Positions 29,824-37,674 of a stretch of 43,091 bases of DNA are shown here, in pieces; positions within the stretch are counted from its first letter, which is position 1; each line of letters opens with the position of its first letter. The translations under genes were made by a program, and so were the position numbers. The stretch is from contig CAMUBZ010000008.1 of the NCBI GenBank assembly GCA_947087275.1, positions 1-43,091 on the forward strand, read 5' to 3'. The notes under the pieces were generated by a model. That model was not told the origin of the DNA and made no database searches. It saw only the letters and a list, made by a program, of their open reading frames with translations. This stretch comes from an uncultured Candidatus Saccharibacteria bacterium (GTDB lineage: Bacteria; Patescibacteriota; Saccharimonadia; Saccharimonadales; Saccharimonadaceae).

Positions 29824-30225
29824 TTAGTAAACTTTTACTAGGATTTCACCACCAAGATGTTGTTTCTTGGCTTCCCTGCCGGTCATAATCCCCTTGGAAG
29901 TGGAGATTAAGACGCAGCCACGGCCAGATTTGACAACTGGGATTTCTTCGGAGCCGACGTAAACGCGACGACCAGGTTTAGAAACTTTGGTGATTTCGTT
30001 GATGCGTGCGATGCCGCCTTCGGGGCAGATTACGACGTGCAGGATACCACGAGGTTTTGCCTCTTCGACTTCGTAGCTATCGATGTAACCAGCATGCTTG
30101 AGACCTTCAGCAACGGCAACTTTCAATTTGCTGGTAGGGACGCGGATTTCGGTCTTACCAACCATGATAGCGTTGCGAATGCGGGTGATGAGATCGGCGA
30201 TTTGATCAGTTGATTGTAATGACAT
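29824..30225 (-). CDS. rpsH: Small-subunit ribosomal protein S8
   Basis: S8 binds 16S helix 21 and in E. coli represses the spc operon. The 133-aa product starts MSLQSTDQIADLITRIRNAI and ends with the family signature VLISTSKGIMTGREAKKQHLG followed by GEILVKVY. Length is standard. It is the last gene of the rplC-to-rpsH transcript as judged from the hairpin and new promoter downstream. Confidence 0.98.
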   Translation of the reverse strand: MSLQSTDQIADLITRIRNAIMVGKTEIRVPTSKLKVAVAEGLKHAGYIDSYEVEEAKPRGILHVVICPEGGIARINEITKVSKPGRRVYVGSEEIPVVKSGRGCVLISTSKGIMTGREAKKQHLGGEILVKVY

Positions 30226-30242
30226 ATTTTCTCTCCTTTCCC

Positions 30243-30512
30243 TTACCAGCTACTCTTAGTTACGCCCGGGATTTCGCCCTTGGAGGCTTTTTCGCGGAAG
30301 TTAATACGGCTGAGGCCAAAGTAGCGCATGTAACCACGTGGACGGCCGTCGAGCATGTCGCGGTTCTTCAAACGGGTTGGGCTAGCGTTGCGAGGCAACT
30401 TTTGTAGACCTTCGAGGTCGCCAGCAGCCTTCAACTCAGCGCGCTTGGCTTTATATTTTTCGTACATTTTGCGCCGCTTTTCATCGCGGAGGACAGCAGA
30501 CTTCTTGGCCAT
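30243..30512 (-). CDS. rpsN: Small-subunit ribosomal protein S14, zinc-less type
   Basis: S14 binds in the 30S head. The 89-aa product starts [20 protein letters not shown] and ends [20 protein letters not shown] plus [10 protein letters not shown]. It has no cysteines, so it belongs to the C-minus form rather than the 61-aa zinc-binding form. RNRCxxTGRPRG of the family reads [13 protein letters not shown] here. It overlaps the rplE stop by one base. Confidence 0.97.
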   Translation of the reverse strand: MAKKSAVLRDEKRRKMYEKYKAKRAELKAAGDLEGLQKLPRNASPTRLKNRDMLDGRPRGYMRYFGLSRINFREKASKGEIPGVTKSSW

Positions 30513-31084
30513 TATTTGTTCTCCTTTTCAAACGGCATTCCAAATGCTTCTAACAATTTGGTGCTCCCTTCTTTAGATCCATTCTTGATGATAAAGGTGA
30601 TTTCGAGACCATGCAAAACTGCGGCATCTTCGAAAGTGATTTCGGGGAAGACAGTTTGCTCTTTGAGGCCGAGGCTGTAATTGCCTTGTTTATCAAAGGC
30701 TTTGCGCGATACGCCGTGGAAGTCGCGAACGTGTGGCAAGGCAATGTTGATAAGGCGATCAACGAATTCATACATTTTATCATTGCGCAAAGTGGTTAGG
30801 TAGCCGACTGGTGCGCCCATGCCCTTACGAATTTTGAAGGTAGCAATGGATTTCTTGGCGAGACGGCTGGTAGTGGCTTGACCAGTGATTTTGGTCAGAG
30901 TCAATTCGACAGTCTCGGTGAATTTTTTATCTTCACGCTTTTTGCCAACGCCAGATGAAATGACAACTTTCTCTAGTTTTGGTACTTGGTTGATATTATC
31001 AAGACCAAGTTCATCTTTGAGCTGTTTGGCGATTTTTTCGTTGTATAACGCTTTGAGGCGTGGAGTAACTTTTACATCAGCCAT
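30512..31084 (-). CDS. rplE: Large-subunit ribosomal protein L5
   Basis: L5 binds 5S rRNA and forms a bridge to the small-subunit head. The 190-aa product has [58 protein letters not shown] and [20 protein letters not shown], in standard order. Its start overlaps the rplX stop by one base. Length is slightly above the usual 179 aa. Confidence 0.98.
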   Translation of the reverse strand: MADVKVTPRLKALYNEKIAKQLKDELGLDNINQVPKLEKVVISSGVGKKREDKKFTETVELTLTKITGQATTSRLAKKSIATFKIRKGMGAPVGYLTTLRNDKMYEFVDRLINIALPHVRDFHGVSRKAFDKQGNYSLGLKEQTVFPEITFEDAAVLHGLEITFIIKNGSKEGSTKLLEAFGMPFEKENK

Positions 31085-31311
31085 TACTTATCCTCCTTTT
31101 TGAGGTTGGACATGTGGACACCAACATGGATATCTTTTTTGCCACCTTTAGGATTAAATTGAGTCGCTTTCATGTGGCGAGTGCGGATGCCGAGGTCTTT
31201 GAGCATAGCTTTGCCAGCTTGCTTGTCGACTTTGACGATTTCGGCAACTTTGCCTTTGAGATCACCGGCGATGACTTTGACTTTGTCGCCTACTTTGAGA
31301 CTTTTGGCCAT
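31084..31311 (-). CDS. rplX: Large-subunit ribosomal protein L24
   Basis: L24 is an assembly initiator protein with a KOW domain. The 75-aa product starts MAKSLKVGDKVKVIAGDLKG (KOW), then KVAEIVKVDKQAGKAMLKDL and HMKATQFNPKGGKKDIHVGV. It is shorter than the typical 100-105 aa, ending soon after the conserved H-V-S-N segment (HMSNLKKEDK). It follows rplN by one base. Confidence 0.96.
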   Translation of the reverse strand: MAKSLKVGDKVKVIAGDLKGKVAEIVKVDKQAGKAMLKDLGIRTRHMKATQFNPKGGKKDIHVGVHMSNLKKEDK

Positions 31312-31312
31312 A

Positions 31313-31681
31313 TTAGAGTACCTCCGGTGCTAAGCTGATAATTTTGTTGAAGCCAAGATCGCGCAACTCGCGAGGGACTGGTCCGAAGACGCGAGTACCC
31401 TTTGGAGTTTTGTCGTCGTTGACCAAAACAGCGGCGTTATCGTCGAAACGAATAGTGCTGCCATCTGGGCGACGAATCTGCTGGCGAGTACGCACAATTA
31501 CGGCGCGCACGACGGCTTTTTTCTTGACGTTGCTAGTTGGGCTGGCTTCTTTGACGCTACAAGTGACAATGTCACCCACGCGGGCATAGCGAGCGCGCGT
31601 ACCACCAAGGACACGGATTACACCAAGTTCTTTGGCGCCACTGTTGTCAGCGACTTTTAATCTAGTTTCCTGTTGAATCAT
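31313..31681 (-). CDS. rplN: Large-subunit ribosomal protein L14
   Basis: L14 forms bridge contacts with 16S helix 44. The 122-aa product has the start [31 protein letters not shown], the family core [20 protein letters not shown] and the end [17 protein letters not shown]. Length is exactly typical. It begins immediately after the rpsQ stop, with an unbroken co-oriented run on both sides. Confidence 0.98.
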   Translation of the reverse strand: MIQQETRLKVADNSGAKELGVIRVLGGTRARYARVGDIVTCSVKEASPTSNVKKKAVVRAVIVRTRQQIRRPDGSTIRFDDNAAVLVNDDKTPKGTRVFGPVPRELRDLGFNKIISLAPEVL

Positions 31682-31987
31682 TTATTTCTCCTCCCCTTCG
31701 GTTTCTGGGGTCTGGCCCAAAACTTCATCCTTCAACTCGACGGTGCCATGTGACTTCTCGAGGACTTTGACGAGTTTGTAGCTCTTGGTCTTTGAGAATG
31801 GGCGGCAGGCTTCAATGAGCACCTTGTCGCCAACACCGGCCTCGTTGTTCTCGTCGTGAGCAGTGTATTTGCGAGTCTTGGTGTATTGTTTGCGGTAGAG
31901 TGGATGAGTTTCGCGGCTCGCGATTGAGACGGTAATGGTCTTGTCGCGCTTTGCAGAACTCACAATTCCTTGCAATTCTCCAGCCAT
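31682..31987 (-). CDS. rpsQ: Small-subunit ribosomal protein S17
   Basis: S17 binds 16S rRNA early in assembly. The 101-aa product (ATG at 31987) starts MAGELQGIVSSAKRDKTITV, with SRETHPLYRKQYTKTRKYTA, then NEAGVGDKVLIEACRPFSKT and a C-terminal acidic tail longer than usual. A longer frame starting at 32092 overlaps rplP out of frame and is not S17. The start lies one base after the rplP stop, leaving no room for rpmC (L29), which normally precedes S17. Confidence 0.97.
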   Translation of the reverse strand: MAGELQGIVSSAKRDKTITVSIASRETHPLYRKQYTKTRKYTAHDENNEAGVGDKVLIEACRPFSKTKSYKLVKVLEKSHGTVELKDEVLGQTPETEGEEK

Positions 31988-31988
31988 C

Positions 31989-32408
31989 TTAAAACTCCTC
32001 TTTCTTAATAATTTTAGTACGCACTGGTAATTTATGACCAGCCAAGCGGAAGGCTTCTTTGGCCTGTTCTTCAGTGACGTCAGCGATTTCAAACATCACA
32101 GTGCCAGCTTTGACTTTGGCGACGTAGAACTGTGGTTCACCTTTACCACTACCCATCTTGACATCAAGTGGTTTCTTGGTAACAGGTGTGTGCGGGAAAA
32201 TCCGAATCCAGATTTTGCCACCACGTTTGACGTAACGTGTGATTGCTTGACGAGCAGCCTCGATTTGGCGGCTAGTGACGCGCTCGTTGTCGAGTGACAT
32301 CAAGCCCCAATCACCGAAAGCGACGTAGTTACAACGACTAGCTGTGCCCTCGTTTTTGCCCTTGCGGACTTTGCGGTGCGCCTCACGGCGCGGTGTCATG
32401 ATTGCCAT
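31989..32408 (-). CDS. rplP: Large-subunit ribosomal protein L16
   Basis: L16 organises the A-site region of the 50S subunit. The 139-aa product has [78 protein letters not shown] and the C-terminal [16 protein letters not shown]. These are all strong family motifs. GGGGGAG precedes the first ATG; a second in-frame ATG three codons later is less well placed. It follows rpsC by one base. Confidence 0.98.
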   Translation of the reverse strand: MAIMTPRREAHRKVRKGKNEGTASRCNYVAFGDWGLMSLDNERVTSRQIEAARQAITRYVKRGGKIWIRIFPHTPVTKKPLDVKMGSGKGEPQFYVAKVKAGTVMFEIADVTEEQAKEAFRLAGHKLPVRTKIIKKEEF

Positions 32409-32409
32409 T

Positions 32410-33036
32410 TTATTTCTCCCCCTTATAGATCCAAACTTTTACACCAACAATGCCAGCGACGGTCTTAGCGTGGCAGACATAGAAATCTACATCGGCACGC
32501 AAAGTATGCAGAGGCACTGAACCTTCGATGAACTTTTCGCGGCGGCTCATTTCGGCACCGTTCAAACGTCCGGAGACTTCGACACGGATACCTTTGGCGC
32601 CAGCATTCATGGTGGATTGGCAAGCCATTTTGACGGCGCGGCGGAAGTTCATACGTTTGCCAAGTTGGAAACCGATGTTCTCGGCCACCAATTTGGCAGA
32701 TAATTCTGGTTTCTTAACTTCTTCAACATTGATGCGAATTGGCCCTTTGACGATTTTCTCAAGTTCTTTCTTGAGTTCGTTGATTCCAGCACCTTGCTTG
32801 CCGATGACGGCACCAGCTTTGGCGGTGAGAATCGTGATGGTAGTCAAATTGGCACTGCGCTCAATGTCGATGCGCGCGATAGTTGGGCGGCTACTAAAGC
32901 GCTGCTCAATGATGTCGCGGATTTTCGCATCTTCTACCAGCCAGTGGCGGAAGTCAGCCTTGCGGGTAAACCACTTGGAAGACCAATCCTTGCTGATCTG
33001 GAGGCGATAAGAGACCGGGTTAACTTTCTGACCCAT
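32410..33036 (-). CDS. rpsC: Small-subunit ribosomal protein S3
   Basis: S3 lines the mRNA entry tunnel. The 208-aa product starts MGQKVNPVSYRLQISKDWSS. A KH domain (about 40-110; TILTAKAGAVIGKQGAGINE with the GxxG loop) is followed by the C-terminal domain with MACQSTMNAGAKGIRVEVSG and GRLNGAEMSRREKFIEG. It ends shortly after VAGIVGVKVWIYKGEK, lacking the longer tail of some species. It overlaps the rplV stop by one base. Confidence 0.98.
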   Translation of the reverse strand: MGQKVNPVSYRLQISKDWSSKWFTRKADFRHWLVEDAKIRDIIEQRFSSRPTIARIDIERSANLTTITILTAKAGAVIGKQGAGINELKKELEKIVKGPIRINVEEVKKPELSAKLVAENIGFQLGKRMNFRRAVKMACQSTMNAGAKGIRVEVSGRLNGAEMSRREKFIEGSVPLHTLRADVDFYVCHAKTVAGIVGVKVWIYKGEK

Positions 33037-33440
33037 TACTTATTCTCCTTTCCATCTTCTTTTTCTGCCTTGGCTGTGGTTTTCTTGACCTTTTCTTCGC
33101 CAGCGACTTCGACAAAGATGTTACTGGAGATCTTTTCAAACGGCAAGGCGCGACCACGGCTAGCTGGAACGTAACGACGCATGCGTGTGCCAGCGGTAAC
33201 GCTGATGCGAGCGATGCGAATGGTCTTTGGATCAATGCTGACGCCAGAGTTGTTGAGCAAGTTGGCGGCGGCAGATTCAATCGCCTTACGTACGGCGCGA
33301 GCAGCGCGGCGTGGAGTGTTTTCTAGGATAACGACAGCGTCAGCGACATAGCGGTCGCGAGCAAGGCTAGCGACGACGCTGGTCTTGCGTGGTTGACTGT
33401 CAACGCCTTTAATAACGGCATGTGCAAAGTGAGTAGCCAT
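33036..33440 (-). CDS. rplV: Large-subunit ribosomal protein L22
   Basis: L22 lines the peptide exit tunnel. The 134-aa product has VDSQPRKTSVVASLARDRYV, AVVILENTPRRAARAVRKAI and the beta-hairpin extension with VTAGTRMRRYVPASRGRALP, whose tip faces the tunnel. A Lys/Glu/Ala-rich tail extends past the usual end, as in L23 and S17 here. It starts 2 nt after rpsS. Confidence 0.97.
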   Translation of the reverse strand: MATHFAHAVIKGVDSQPRKTSVVASLARDRYVADAVVILENTPRRAARAVRKAIESAAANLLNNSGVSIDPKTIRIARISVTAGTRMRRYVPASRGRALPFEKISSNIFVEVAGEEKVKKTTAKAEKEDGKENK

Positions 33441-33442
33441 GA

Positions 33443-33730
33443 TTAGTTACCTCCCTTTGCGGCTTCAGCAGCCTTTTTACCGCCGTGGCGCTTAAATTTG
33501 CGAGTCGGGGCGAACTCACCGAGTTTGTGCCCGACCATGTTCTCGCTCACAAAGACCGGAACGTGCACCTTGCCGTTATGCACGGCGATAGTGCGGCCAA
33601 CCATATCTGGAGAGATAGTAGACTGGCGTGCCCAAGTCTTGATCACGGTGCGGTCCTCGGAACCGAGGGCAGCAACTTTCTTCGCGAGTTTGTAGTCCAC
33701 GAATGGACCTTTCTTCAGACTCCGAGACAT
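33443..33730 (-). CDS. rpsS: Small-subunit ribosomal protein S19
   Basis: S19 forms a 30S head complex with S13. The 95-aa product starts [20 protein letters not shown] and has [40 protein letters not shown] and the end [15 protein letters not shown], all canonical. It overlaps rplB by one base. Length is standard. Confidence 0.99.
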   Translation of the reverse strand: MSRSLKKGPFVDYKLAKKVAALGSEDRTVIKTWARQSTISPDMVGRTIAVHNGKVHVPVFVSENMVGHKLGEFAPTRKFKRHGGKKAAEAAKGGN

Positions 33731-34566
33731 TATTTCCTCTTTCCTTCGTGGCGACTGCGCACGATCATTTTATTAGTTTTCTTATTATGACGGGTACGAT
33801 AACCGAGTGTCAACTGACCCCATGGGGTGCGTGGAGCCTTACCAGTACCGTGGCGACCACCGTCACCACCACCGTGTGGGTGGTCAGTAGCGTTCATGAC
33901 GACACCGCGGACGGTTGGGCGAATGCCCTTGCGACGACGACGACCAGCGGCACCGATTTTGATGTTCTGGTGTTGTTCGTTGCCGACTGTACCGATGCTA
34001 GCTTCACAGTTCACGAGAACTTTGCGCATTTCACCAGATGGCATCTTGAGGGTGGCGTAGCCATTCTCTTTGGCCATGAGCTGGACGTTGGTGCCAGCAG
34101 AGCGGGCAATTTGGGCGCCGCGACCTGGGGTAAGTTCGATAGCGTAAACGAAAGTACCGACTGGGATATTCTCAAGTGGCATGCGGTTGGATGTCTCAAC
34201 CGGAGCATCCTTACCAGTAGCAAAGGTCATACCTTTTTTCATGTTGTTGTCGGCAATGACATAATAATATGTATCGTTTTGGTCCTTGACACGGGCGATA
34301 CGAGCGCTGCGGTTTGGATCGTACTCAATTTCCATCACGGTAAACTGACTGTCTACTGGGAGGCTATAAGTAACGATACGATAATGGCGTTTGACGCCGC
34401 CACCACGATGGCGCACAGTGATGCGACCTTGGTTGTTTTTGCCGGCCATTTGTTTTTTGCTCGCAAGCAAAGACTTCATTGGTTTTTTGGTCGTGATTTG
34501 ATCAAAATCCTGAGTGGTCTTTTGGCGTTGAGCAGGAGTAGTTGGGCGATAAGCTTTAATACTCAT
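33730..34566 (-). CDS. rplB: Large-subunit ribosomal protein L2
   Basis: L2 is needed for subunit joining and peptidyl transfer. The 278-aa product starts [15 protein letters not shown] and contains [40 protein letters not shown], and the highly conserved [20 protein letters not shown] near the C-terminus with the critical His. It overlaps rplW and rpsS by one base each. Confidence 0.99.
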   Translation of the reverse strand: MSIKAYRPTTPAQRQKTTQDFDQITTKKPMKSLLASKKQMAGKNNQGRITVRHRGGGVKRHYRIVTYSLPVDSQFTVMEIEYDPNRSARIARVKDQNDTYYYVIADNNMKKGMTFATGKDAPVETSNRMPLENIPVGTFVYAIELTPGRGAQIARSAGTNVQLMAKENGYATLKMPSGEMRKVLVNCEASIGTVGNEQHQNIKIGAAGRRRRKGIRPTVRGVVMNATDHPHGGGDGGRHGTGKAPRTPWGQLTLGYRTRHNKKTNKMIVRSRHEGKRK

Positions 34567-34982
34567 TATTTCTCCTCTTTCTTGGCCTTAGTTTCTGCCT
34601 TTGCGACCTTTTTCTCAGCCTTTTCGGCTTTCTTGGCAGCTTTCTTCTCTACTTTTTCTTCCTTGGTGTCCTTAGCATCGGATTTTTTGTCGTCAGCTTT
34701 GGTTTCTTCAAATACTGGAATTTTGTCACCTTCTTTGACGGTAATGTAAGCAACTTTGTGATCCTGGCGGAAAGTGGTACCAGGGTAAGCGTGCTTGCCG
34801 CGGCTAAACCGAGTGGGTTTGCCCTTGCGAACAGCGGTGCGAACATCGATAACGGTCACCTTGAAAGCCTCAGAGATGGCTTTGGCGATAGCTTGCTTGC
34901 TGGCGGCCTTAGGAACGAAGAAAATGTAGGTGTTCTGAGTCTGAGCGACGTAAGCCTTCTCAGTAGCGCGTGGAACAATCAT
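34566..34982 (-). CDS. rplW: Large-subunit ribosomal protein L23 with charged C-terminal tail
   Basis: L23 sits at the tunnel exit and docks trigger factor and SRP. The 138-aa product has the family core in residues 1 to about 90: PRATEKAYVAQTQNTYIFFV, ASKQAIAKAISEAFKVTVID, VRTAVRKGKPTRFSRGKHA. The rest (about 95-138) is a Lys/Glu/Ala-rich, likely helical tail. Typical L23 is about 95-100 aa. It overlaps the rplD stop by one base. Confidence 0.97.
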   Translation of the reverse strand: MIVPRATEKAYVAQTQNTYIFFVPKAASKQAIAKAISEAFKVTVIDVRTAVRKGKPTRFSRGKHAYPGTTFRQDHKVAYITVKEGDKIPVFEETKADDKKSDAKDTKEEKVEKKAAKKAEKAEKKVAKAETKAKKEEK

Positions 34983-35578
34983 TATGCTTCCTCCTTATCT
35001 AATAGCCAGTTTTCGGTGTCTTTCAAAGCGGTTTCGCTGAAGACGATAGCGTCAGCATTCAGAATGTCGAAGACATTGAGATAAGTGGCGCGAACTAGCT
35101 TGAGATTGGCGATGTTGCCCGTCGCACGGAGTACTTCTGGAGCCTTTTCCGAGACAACCATTAAAACGTTTTTATTGGCCAAGCCAAGGTCTTGCAACTT
35201 CTTAGCAACTTCTTTGGTTTTGCCGGTCGTGGCAATGCCTTCGATCAAGATGGTCTTGTCGGCGTTCTTGAGACTGAGAGCCTGACGAACGGCGGTTTTC
35301 TTAGCGTTTTTGCTGAGTTTTTTGGTGAAGTTTTCTTCGCCGGTGCGGCCGAAGGCGACACCACCATGGCGCCAGATTGGGTTGCGGGTGCTACCAAAAC
35401 GAGCACGGCCGGTGCCTTTCTGCTTCCAAGGTTTTTTGCCACCACCGCGAACTTCACCACGCTTCAAAGTTTTGGCGTGTGAACTGCGGGAGTTAGCGAG
35501 ATATGCATCGTAAGCAGTCTTGAGGAGTTCGTGATTCTGAACGTCCAGACCGAAAATGTCTTTATTCAAATCAGCCAT
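34982..35578 (-). CDS. rplD: Large-subunit ribosomal protein L4
   Basis: L4 reaches into the exit tunnel and, in gamma-proteobacteria, represses the S10 operon. The 198-aa product has SRSSHAKTLKRGEVRGGGKK, PWKQKGTGRARFGSTRNPIW, RHGGVAFGRTGEENFTKKLS and the C-terminal LVRATYLNVFDILNADAIVF. All are family landmarks. It starts one base after rplC. Confidence 0.98.
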   Translation of the reverse strand: MADLNKDIFGLDVQNHELLKTAYDAYLANSRSSHAKTLKRGEVRGGGKKPWKQKGTGRARFGSTRNPIWRHGGVAFGRTGEENFTKKLSKNAKKTAVRQALSLKNADKTILIEGIATTGKTKEVAKKLQDLGLANKNVLMVVSEKAPEVLRATGNIANLKLVRATYLNVFDILNADAIVFSETALKDTENWLLDKEEA

Positions 35579-35579
35579 A

Positions 35580-36191
35580 TTACTCCTTTCCCTCGATGGT
35601 TACGATACCTTTTTTCGGGCCAGGTACTGCGCCCTTGAGGCCGATGAGATTATTCTCGGCATCAATATAGGCAACTACCAAATTCTTGACAGTTACCTGA
35701 TCATGGCCCATACGGCCTGGCATCTTTTTGCCTTTGAAAACTTTTTGTGGGTACATTGAGCCGATTGAACCAACGCGGCGAATGTTACCCTTGAAACCGT
35801 GCGTATTGCGCGATTCGTTAAAGTTCCAGCGTTTGACAGTACCAGCGTAGCCTTTACCCTTGGAGATTCCAGTGACCTGGACTTTGTCCCCAATCTTAAA
35901 GTTTTCGACGCTGACTTTGTCGCCGACTTTGAGTTCTGGAGTTTCCTCAACGCGAAACTCTTTCAGAACCTTTGGAGTGACTCCAGCCGCTTTGACGTGG
36001 CCAGAAACCGACTTGCTCAGATTCTTACCCTGACCGTACCCCAGTTGCACAGCGTTATAACCGTCGGTTTCGACAGTCTTAATCTGAGTCACTGTGGAGG
36101 GGTCGGCTTGCAAAACCGTGACTGGTGTCACGATACCGTCGTCGCCGATGATCTGGGTCATACCAATTTTGGTGCCGATGATGACTTGCAT
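35580..36191 (-). CDS. rplC: Large-subunit ribosomal protein L3
   Basis: L3 is an early-assembly protein reaching the peptidyl transferase centre. The 203-aa product (ATG at 36191) starts MQVIIGTKIGMTQIIGDDG and has VQLGYGQGKNLSKSVSGHVK, KGKGYAGTVKRWNFNESRNT, HGFKGNIRRVGSIGSMYPQK, and PGRMGHDQVTVKNLVV. AAAGGAAC precedes the chosen ATG; an in-frame ATG at 36215 is less well placed. It is the first gene of the cluster; rpsJ (S10), usually just upstream, is not present here. Confidence 0.98.
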   Translation of the reverse strand: MQVIIGTKIGMTQIIGDDGIVTPVTVLQADPSTVTQIKTVETDGYNAVQLGYGQGKNLSKSVSGHVKAAGVTPKVLKEFRVEETPELKVGDKVSVENFKIGDKVQVTGISKGKGYAGTVKRWNFNESRNTHGFKGNIRRVGSIGSMYPQKVFKGKKMPGRMGHDQVTVKNLVVAYIDAENNLIGLKGAVPGPKKGIVTIEGKE

Positions 36192-36222
36192 CCTGTTCCT
36201 TTCCCTTATAGACACACGAAAT

Positions 36223-36299
36223 CTAGACTAATGAGTGGTTCCTCTGCGTAATCGGCTCGGATGAGTGGATTACACGATAAGGCCTTCCCTATCGTCTAG
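36223..36299 (-). promoter_or_regulatory. Structured 5' leader of the rplC operon
   Basis: The leader is about 135 nt. Three pairings can be drawn: GTAATC/GATTAC (36248-36253, 36268-36273), ACGATA/TATCGT (36274-36279, 36290-36295) and CTAGAC/GTCTAG (36223-36228, 36294-36299). The last two share bases 36294-36295 and so cannot both fully form. Such leaders often bind a ribosomal protein for autoregulation. Confidence 0.5.
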
Positions 36300-36332
36300 T
36301 GCGCATGTCCGTTTATTAGACTATACCTGTCC

Positions 36333-36361
36333 ATTGTAGCATACTTTTCTCGATAAAACAA
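36333..36361 (-). promoter_or_regulatory. Promoter of the rplC-rpsH ribosomal operon
   Basis: Minus strand TTGTTT (36356-36361), 17 nt, TACAAT (36333-36338) with TGC before it. Predicted start near 36326. Confidence 0.75.
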
Positions 36362-36410
36362 GGGTTTTGATGGAGATTTCTTACGGGAATCAGGATTTGG
36401 CGGTACTTTA

Positions 36411-36439
36411 TTGACTTTTTGAAAAAAGTGTGCTATAAT
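36411..36439 (+). promoter_or_regulatory. Strong promoter of the small membrane protein operon
   Basis: TTGACT (36411-36416), 17 nt, TATAAT (36434-36439), with TGC before the -10. One of the best promoters in the window, divergent from the ribosomal operon. Confidence 0.85.
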
Positions 36440-36504
36440 GGAAGGATAGGCATTAAATTCTTTTGATTTGACCCTAAGGACTTTGGAAAGGAGATGAGAT
36501 ATGA

Positions 36505-36651
36505 ATGTCCTGGGAAGTAATTAGTAGTATTTTGGCGAAACTTGGCATCGGGTATGCGATTTACTGCGGAGTAGTATTTGTGTGCTTTGGGGTGCCGCTG
36601 ACGATTTATGCGCTGATGACGCGTGAAGATGAGAAGGAGGATTCGGAATGA
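36505..36651 (+). CDS. 48-aa single-helix membrane protein (first of three)
   Basis: Short gene of 48 residues: MSWEVISSILAKLGIGYAIY then CGVVFVCFGVPLTIYALMTR and an acidic tail EDEKEDSE. One membrane helix (about 15-37). The stop overlaps the next ATG (ATGA), coupling it to the 73-aa gene. AAAGGAG lies about 11 nt before this ATG; an ATG 4 nt earlier (36501) is better spaced but encodes only 7 residues, so it may be a tiny leader frame. Family unknown. Confidence 0.6.
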   Translation: MSWEVISSILAKLGIGYAIYCGVVFVCFGVPLTIYALMTREDEKEDSE

Positions 36652-36869
36652 ATAAGCAGACTGTTCAGGCAATGTTGGTAGCAGGTGTAACTGGAGTTAT
36701 TGGGGGCGTCGTGACGTATGCATTGTTGCATCGGCATGTTTATGTCACTGGTTACAATGAAGGTTACGATGACGGCTATGAGGATGGGTTGGATGCCTAT
36801 GAGGAGGATGAGTTTGAAGACGAATTCGAGAACGGCAAGAAAGCAGGTGAAGGCGGCGATGAAAACTGA
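36648..36869 (+). CDS. 73-aa single-helix membrane protein with acidic tail (second of three)
   Basis: Residues about 8-29 (AMLVAGVTGVIGGVVTYALL) form a glycine-rich membrane helix with small-residue spacing typical of helix packing. Then comes HRHVYVTGYNEGYDDGYEDG, a Tyr/Gly/Asp repeat, and a strongly acidic C-terminus (DEFEDEFENG). It overlaps the first small gene by 4 nt, with GGAGG just upstream of the ATG. The acidic tail could bind cations or basic proteins. No family recognised. Confidence 0.7.
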   Translation: MNKQTVQAMLVAGVTGVIGGVVTYALLHRHVYVTGYNEGYDDGYEDGLDAYEEDEFEDEFENGKKAGEGGDEN

Positions 36870-36889
36870 AACGGACGGAGGCGACTGAA

Positions 36890-37015
36890 ATGACTGAGAA
36901 AAGTCTGACCGACAAAATGATTATCGGATTTATCTGTAGCGCCGTTGGTGGCGTGGTAGCATGGTTGGCATTGGTGAAATTCATGCTTCATATGACGGCT
37001 GTGCAGAAAACTTAA
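36890..37015 (+). CDS. 41-aa single-helix membrane protein (third of three)
   Basis: The gene encodes 41 residues: MTEKSLTDKMIIGFICSAVG then GVVAWLALVKFMLHMTAVQK T. One membrane helix (about 10-32) with a GG pair in the middle like the 73-aa neighbour. GGAGG lies 8 nt before the ATG, a good site. A 20-nt gap separates it from the 73-aa gene, and a terminator follows at 37078-37113, so the three genes form one short operon from the strong promoter at 36411-36439. Confidence 0.65.
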   Translation: MTEKSLTDKMIIGFICSAVGGVVAWLALVKFMLHMTAVQKT

Positions 37016-37021
37016 TATTGA

Positions 37022-37060
37022 TTCTCCATGGAGAAAAGTGTTGCAAAATTCTTTGCAACA
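37022..37060 (+). repeat. Two hairpins in the 3' region of the small membrane protein operon
   Basis: A 14-nt palindrome TTCTCCATGGAGAA (37022-37035) and a 9-bp hairpin (37039-37047 with 37052-37060, 4-nt loop) lie between the last stop and the terminator. They may protect the RNA 3' end. Confidence 0.6.
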
Positions 37061-37077
37061 AGCAATTTGCGTTAATA

Positions 37078-37113
37078 GAATCCCGTCGGCACATCTGCTG
37101 GCGGGTTCTTTTA
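37078..37113. terminator. Terminator between the small-protein operon and the metallopeptidase gene
   Basis: GAA-CCCG and CGGG-TTC with one bulged base, plus an inner CGGCA/TGCTG stem and CATC loop (37078-37108), followed by TTTTT-type run on the plus strand. It can serve the convergent gene too. Confidence 0.8.
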
Positions 37114-37656
37114 TACTCCGGGTGAAAAGGCTTTGAGTTTGCGACGGTGATCTTTGTAACGTGGGTCGTGACTGCCGACTTCGTCCCAGAAAGCAGCCGA
37201 ATGATCCATATGATTGAGGTGGGCGAGTTCGTGTAAGATGACGTAATCGCGCAAGACTTCGGGCACTTGCATCAAACCAATATTGAGCGAAATTGTGCCA
37301 GAAGACGAACAACTGCCCCACCGCGTAGCAGCATGGGACAGGCGACAGCGTTCATAATGATAACCATAAAGTTTGGCGTAGTATTCAAGGCGGTAGGGCA
37401 AGTAATCCTTCGCCTTTTTCATGAGAAGTTTTTTCTTAGCGTCGCGCGCACGTTGGGTCTTTGGGTCACTGAGGGGGATTTTTTCGCGAATCAGGGTGCG
37501 GTTACTATTGAGAAAACGTTTCACCAAAAAGTCACTGGTGTGTTGTGGTACGGACATTTGTAATCTGCCGGATGGTGACACGGAAAACCGTACCGCACGA
37601 CTGAGTGGGTTTTTACGCACAATAACTTCGCCGAATTCGGCATCTTGGATAATCAT
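37111..37656 (-). CDS. YgjP-type (DUF45) zinc metallopeptidase-like protein
   Basis: A 181-aa soluble protein. The N-terminal half is the family's beta-rich part (VIVRKNPLSRAVRFSVSP, then SGRLQMSVP). The C-terminal half has TRWGSCSSSGTISLN and the zinc motif VILHELAHLNHMDHSAAFW (H142, E143, H146, H152), matching HExxH-x5-H. The family was named for a predicted metal-dependent hydrolase; the physiological substrate is unsettled. It follows the kinase gene by 18 nt with a G-rich ribosome site and ends the three-gene unit YhhN-like/kinase/peptidase. Confidence 0.85.
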   Translation of the reverse strand: MIIQDAEFGEVIVRKNPLSRAVRFSVSPSGRLQMSVPQHTSDFLVKRFLNSNRTLIREKIPLSDPKTQRARDAKKKLLMKKAKDYLPYRLEYYAKLYGYHYERCRLSHAATRWGSCSSSGTISLNIGLMQVPEVLRDYVILHELAHLNHMDHSAAFWDEVGSHDPRYKDHRRKLKAFSPGV

Positions 37657-37674
37657 GATTCCCCCTTGGGACTA

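Noticed and set aside
31988-32092. Longer S17 starting inside rplP, or a hidden L29 in that interval
   Set aside because: The extra codons are rplP read out of frame; nothing resembles L29.
33703-34749. Long plus-strand open frame (348 codons) over rplB and rplW
   Set aside because: It is the shadow of highly biased ribosomal genes on the other strand and has no domain or ribosome site.
34566-34982. Possible CRISPR or tandem repeat from Lys/Glu/Ala-rich coding tails (also 6587-8623 and 105-1031)
   Set aside because: The repetition is low-complexity coding sequence with irregular units; no spaced identical repeats or cas genes are seen anywhere in the window.
37022-37060. Insertion-sequence ends
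   Set aside because: The inverted repeats are short hairpins with no transposase gene or target duplication; no mobile element is visible in the window.
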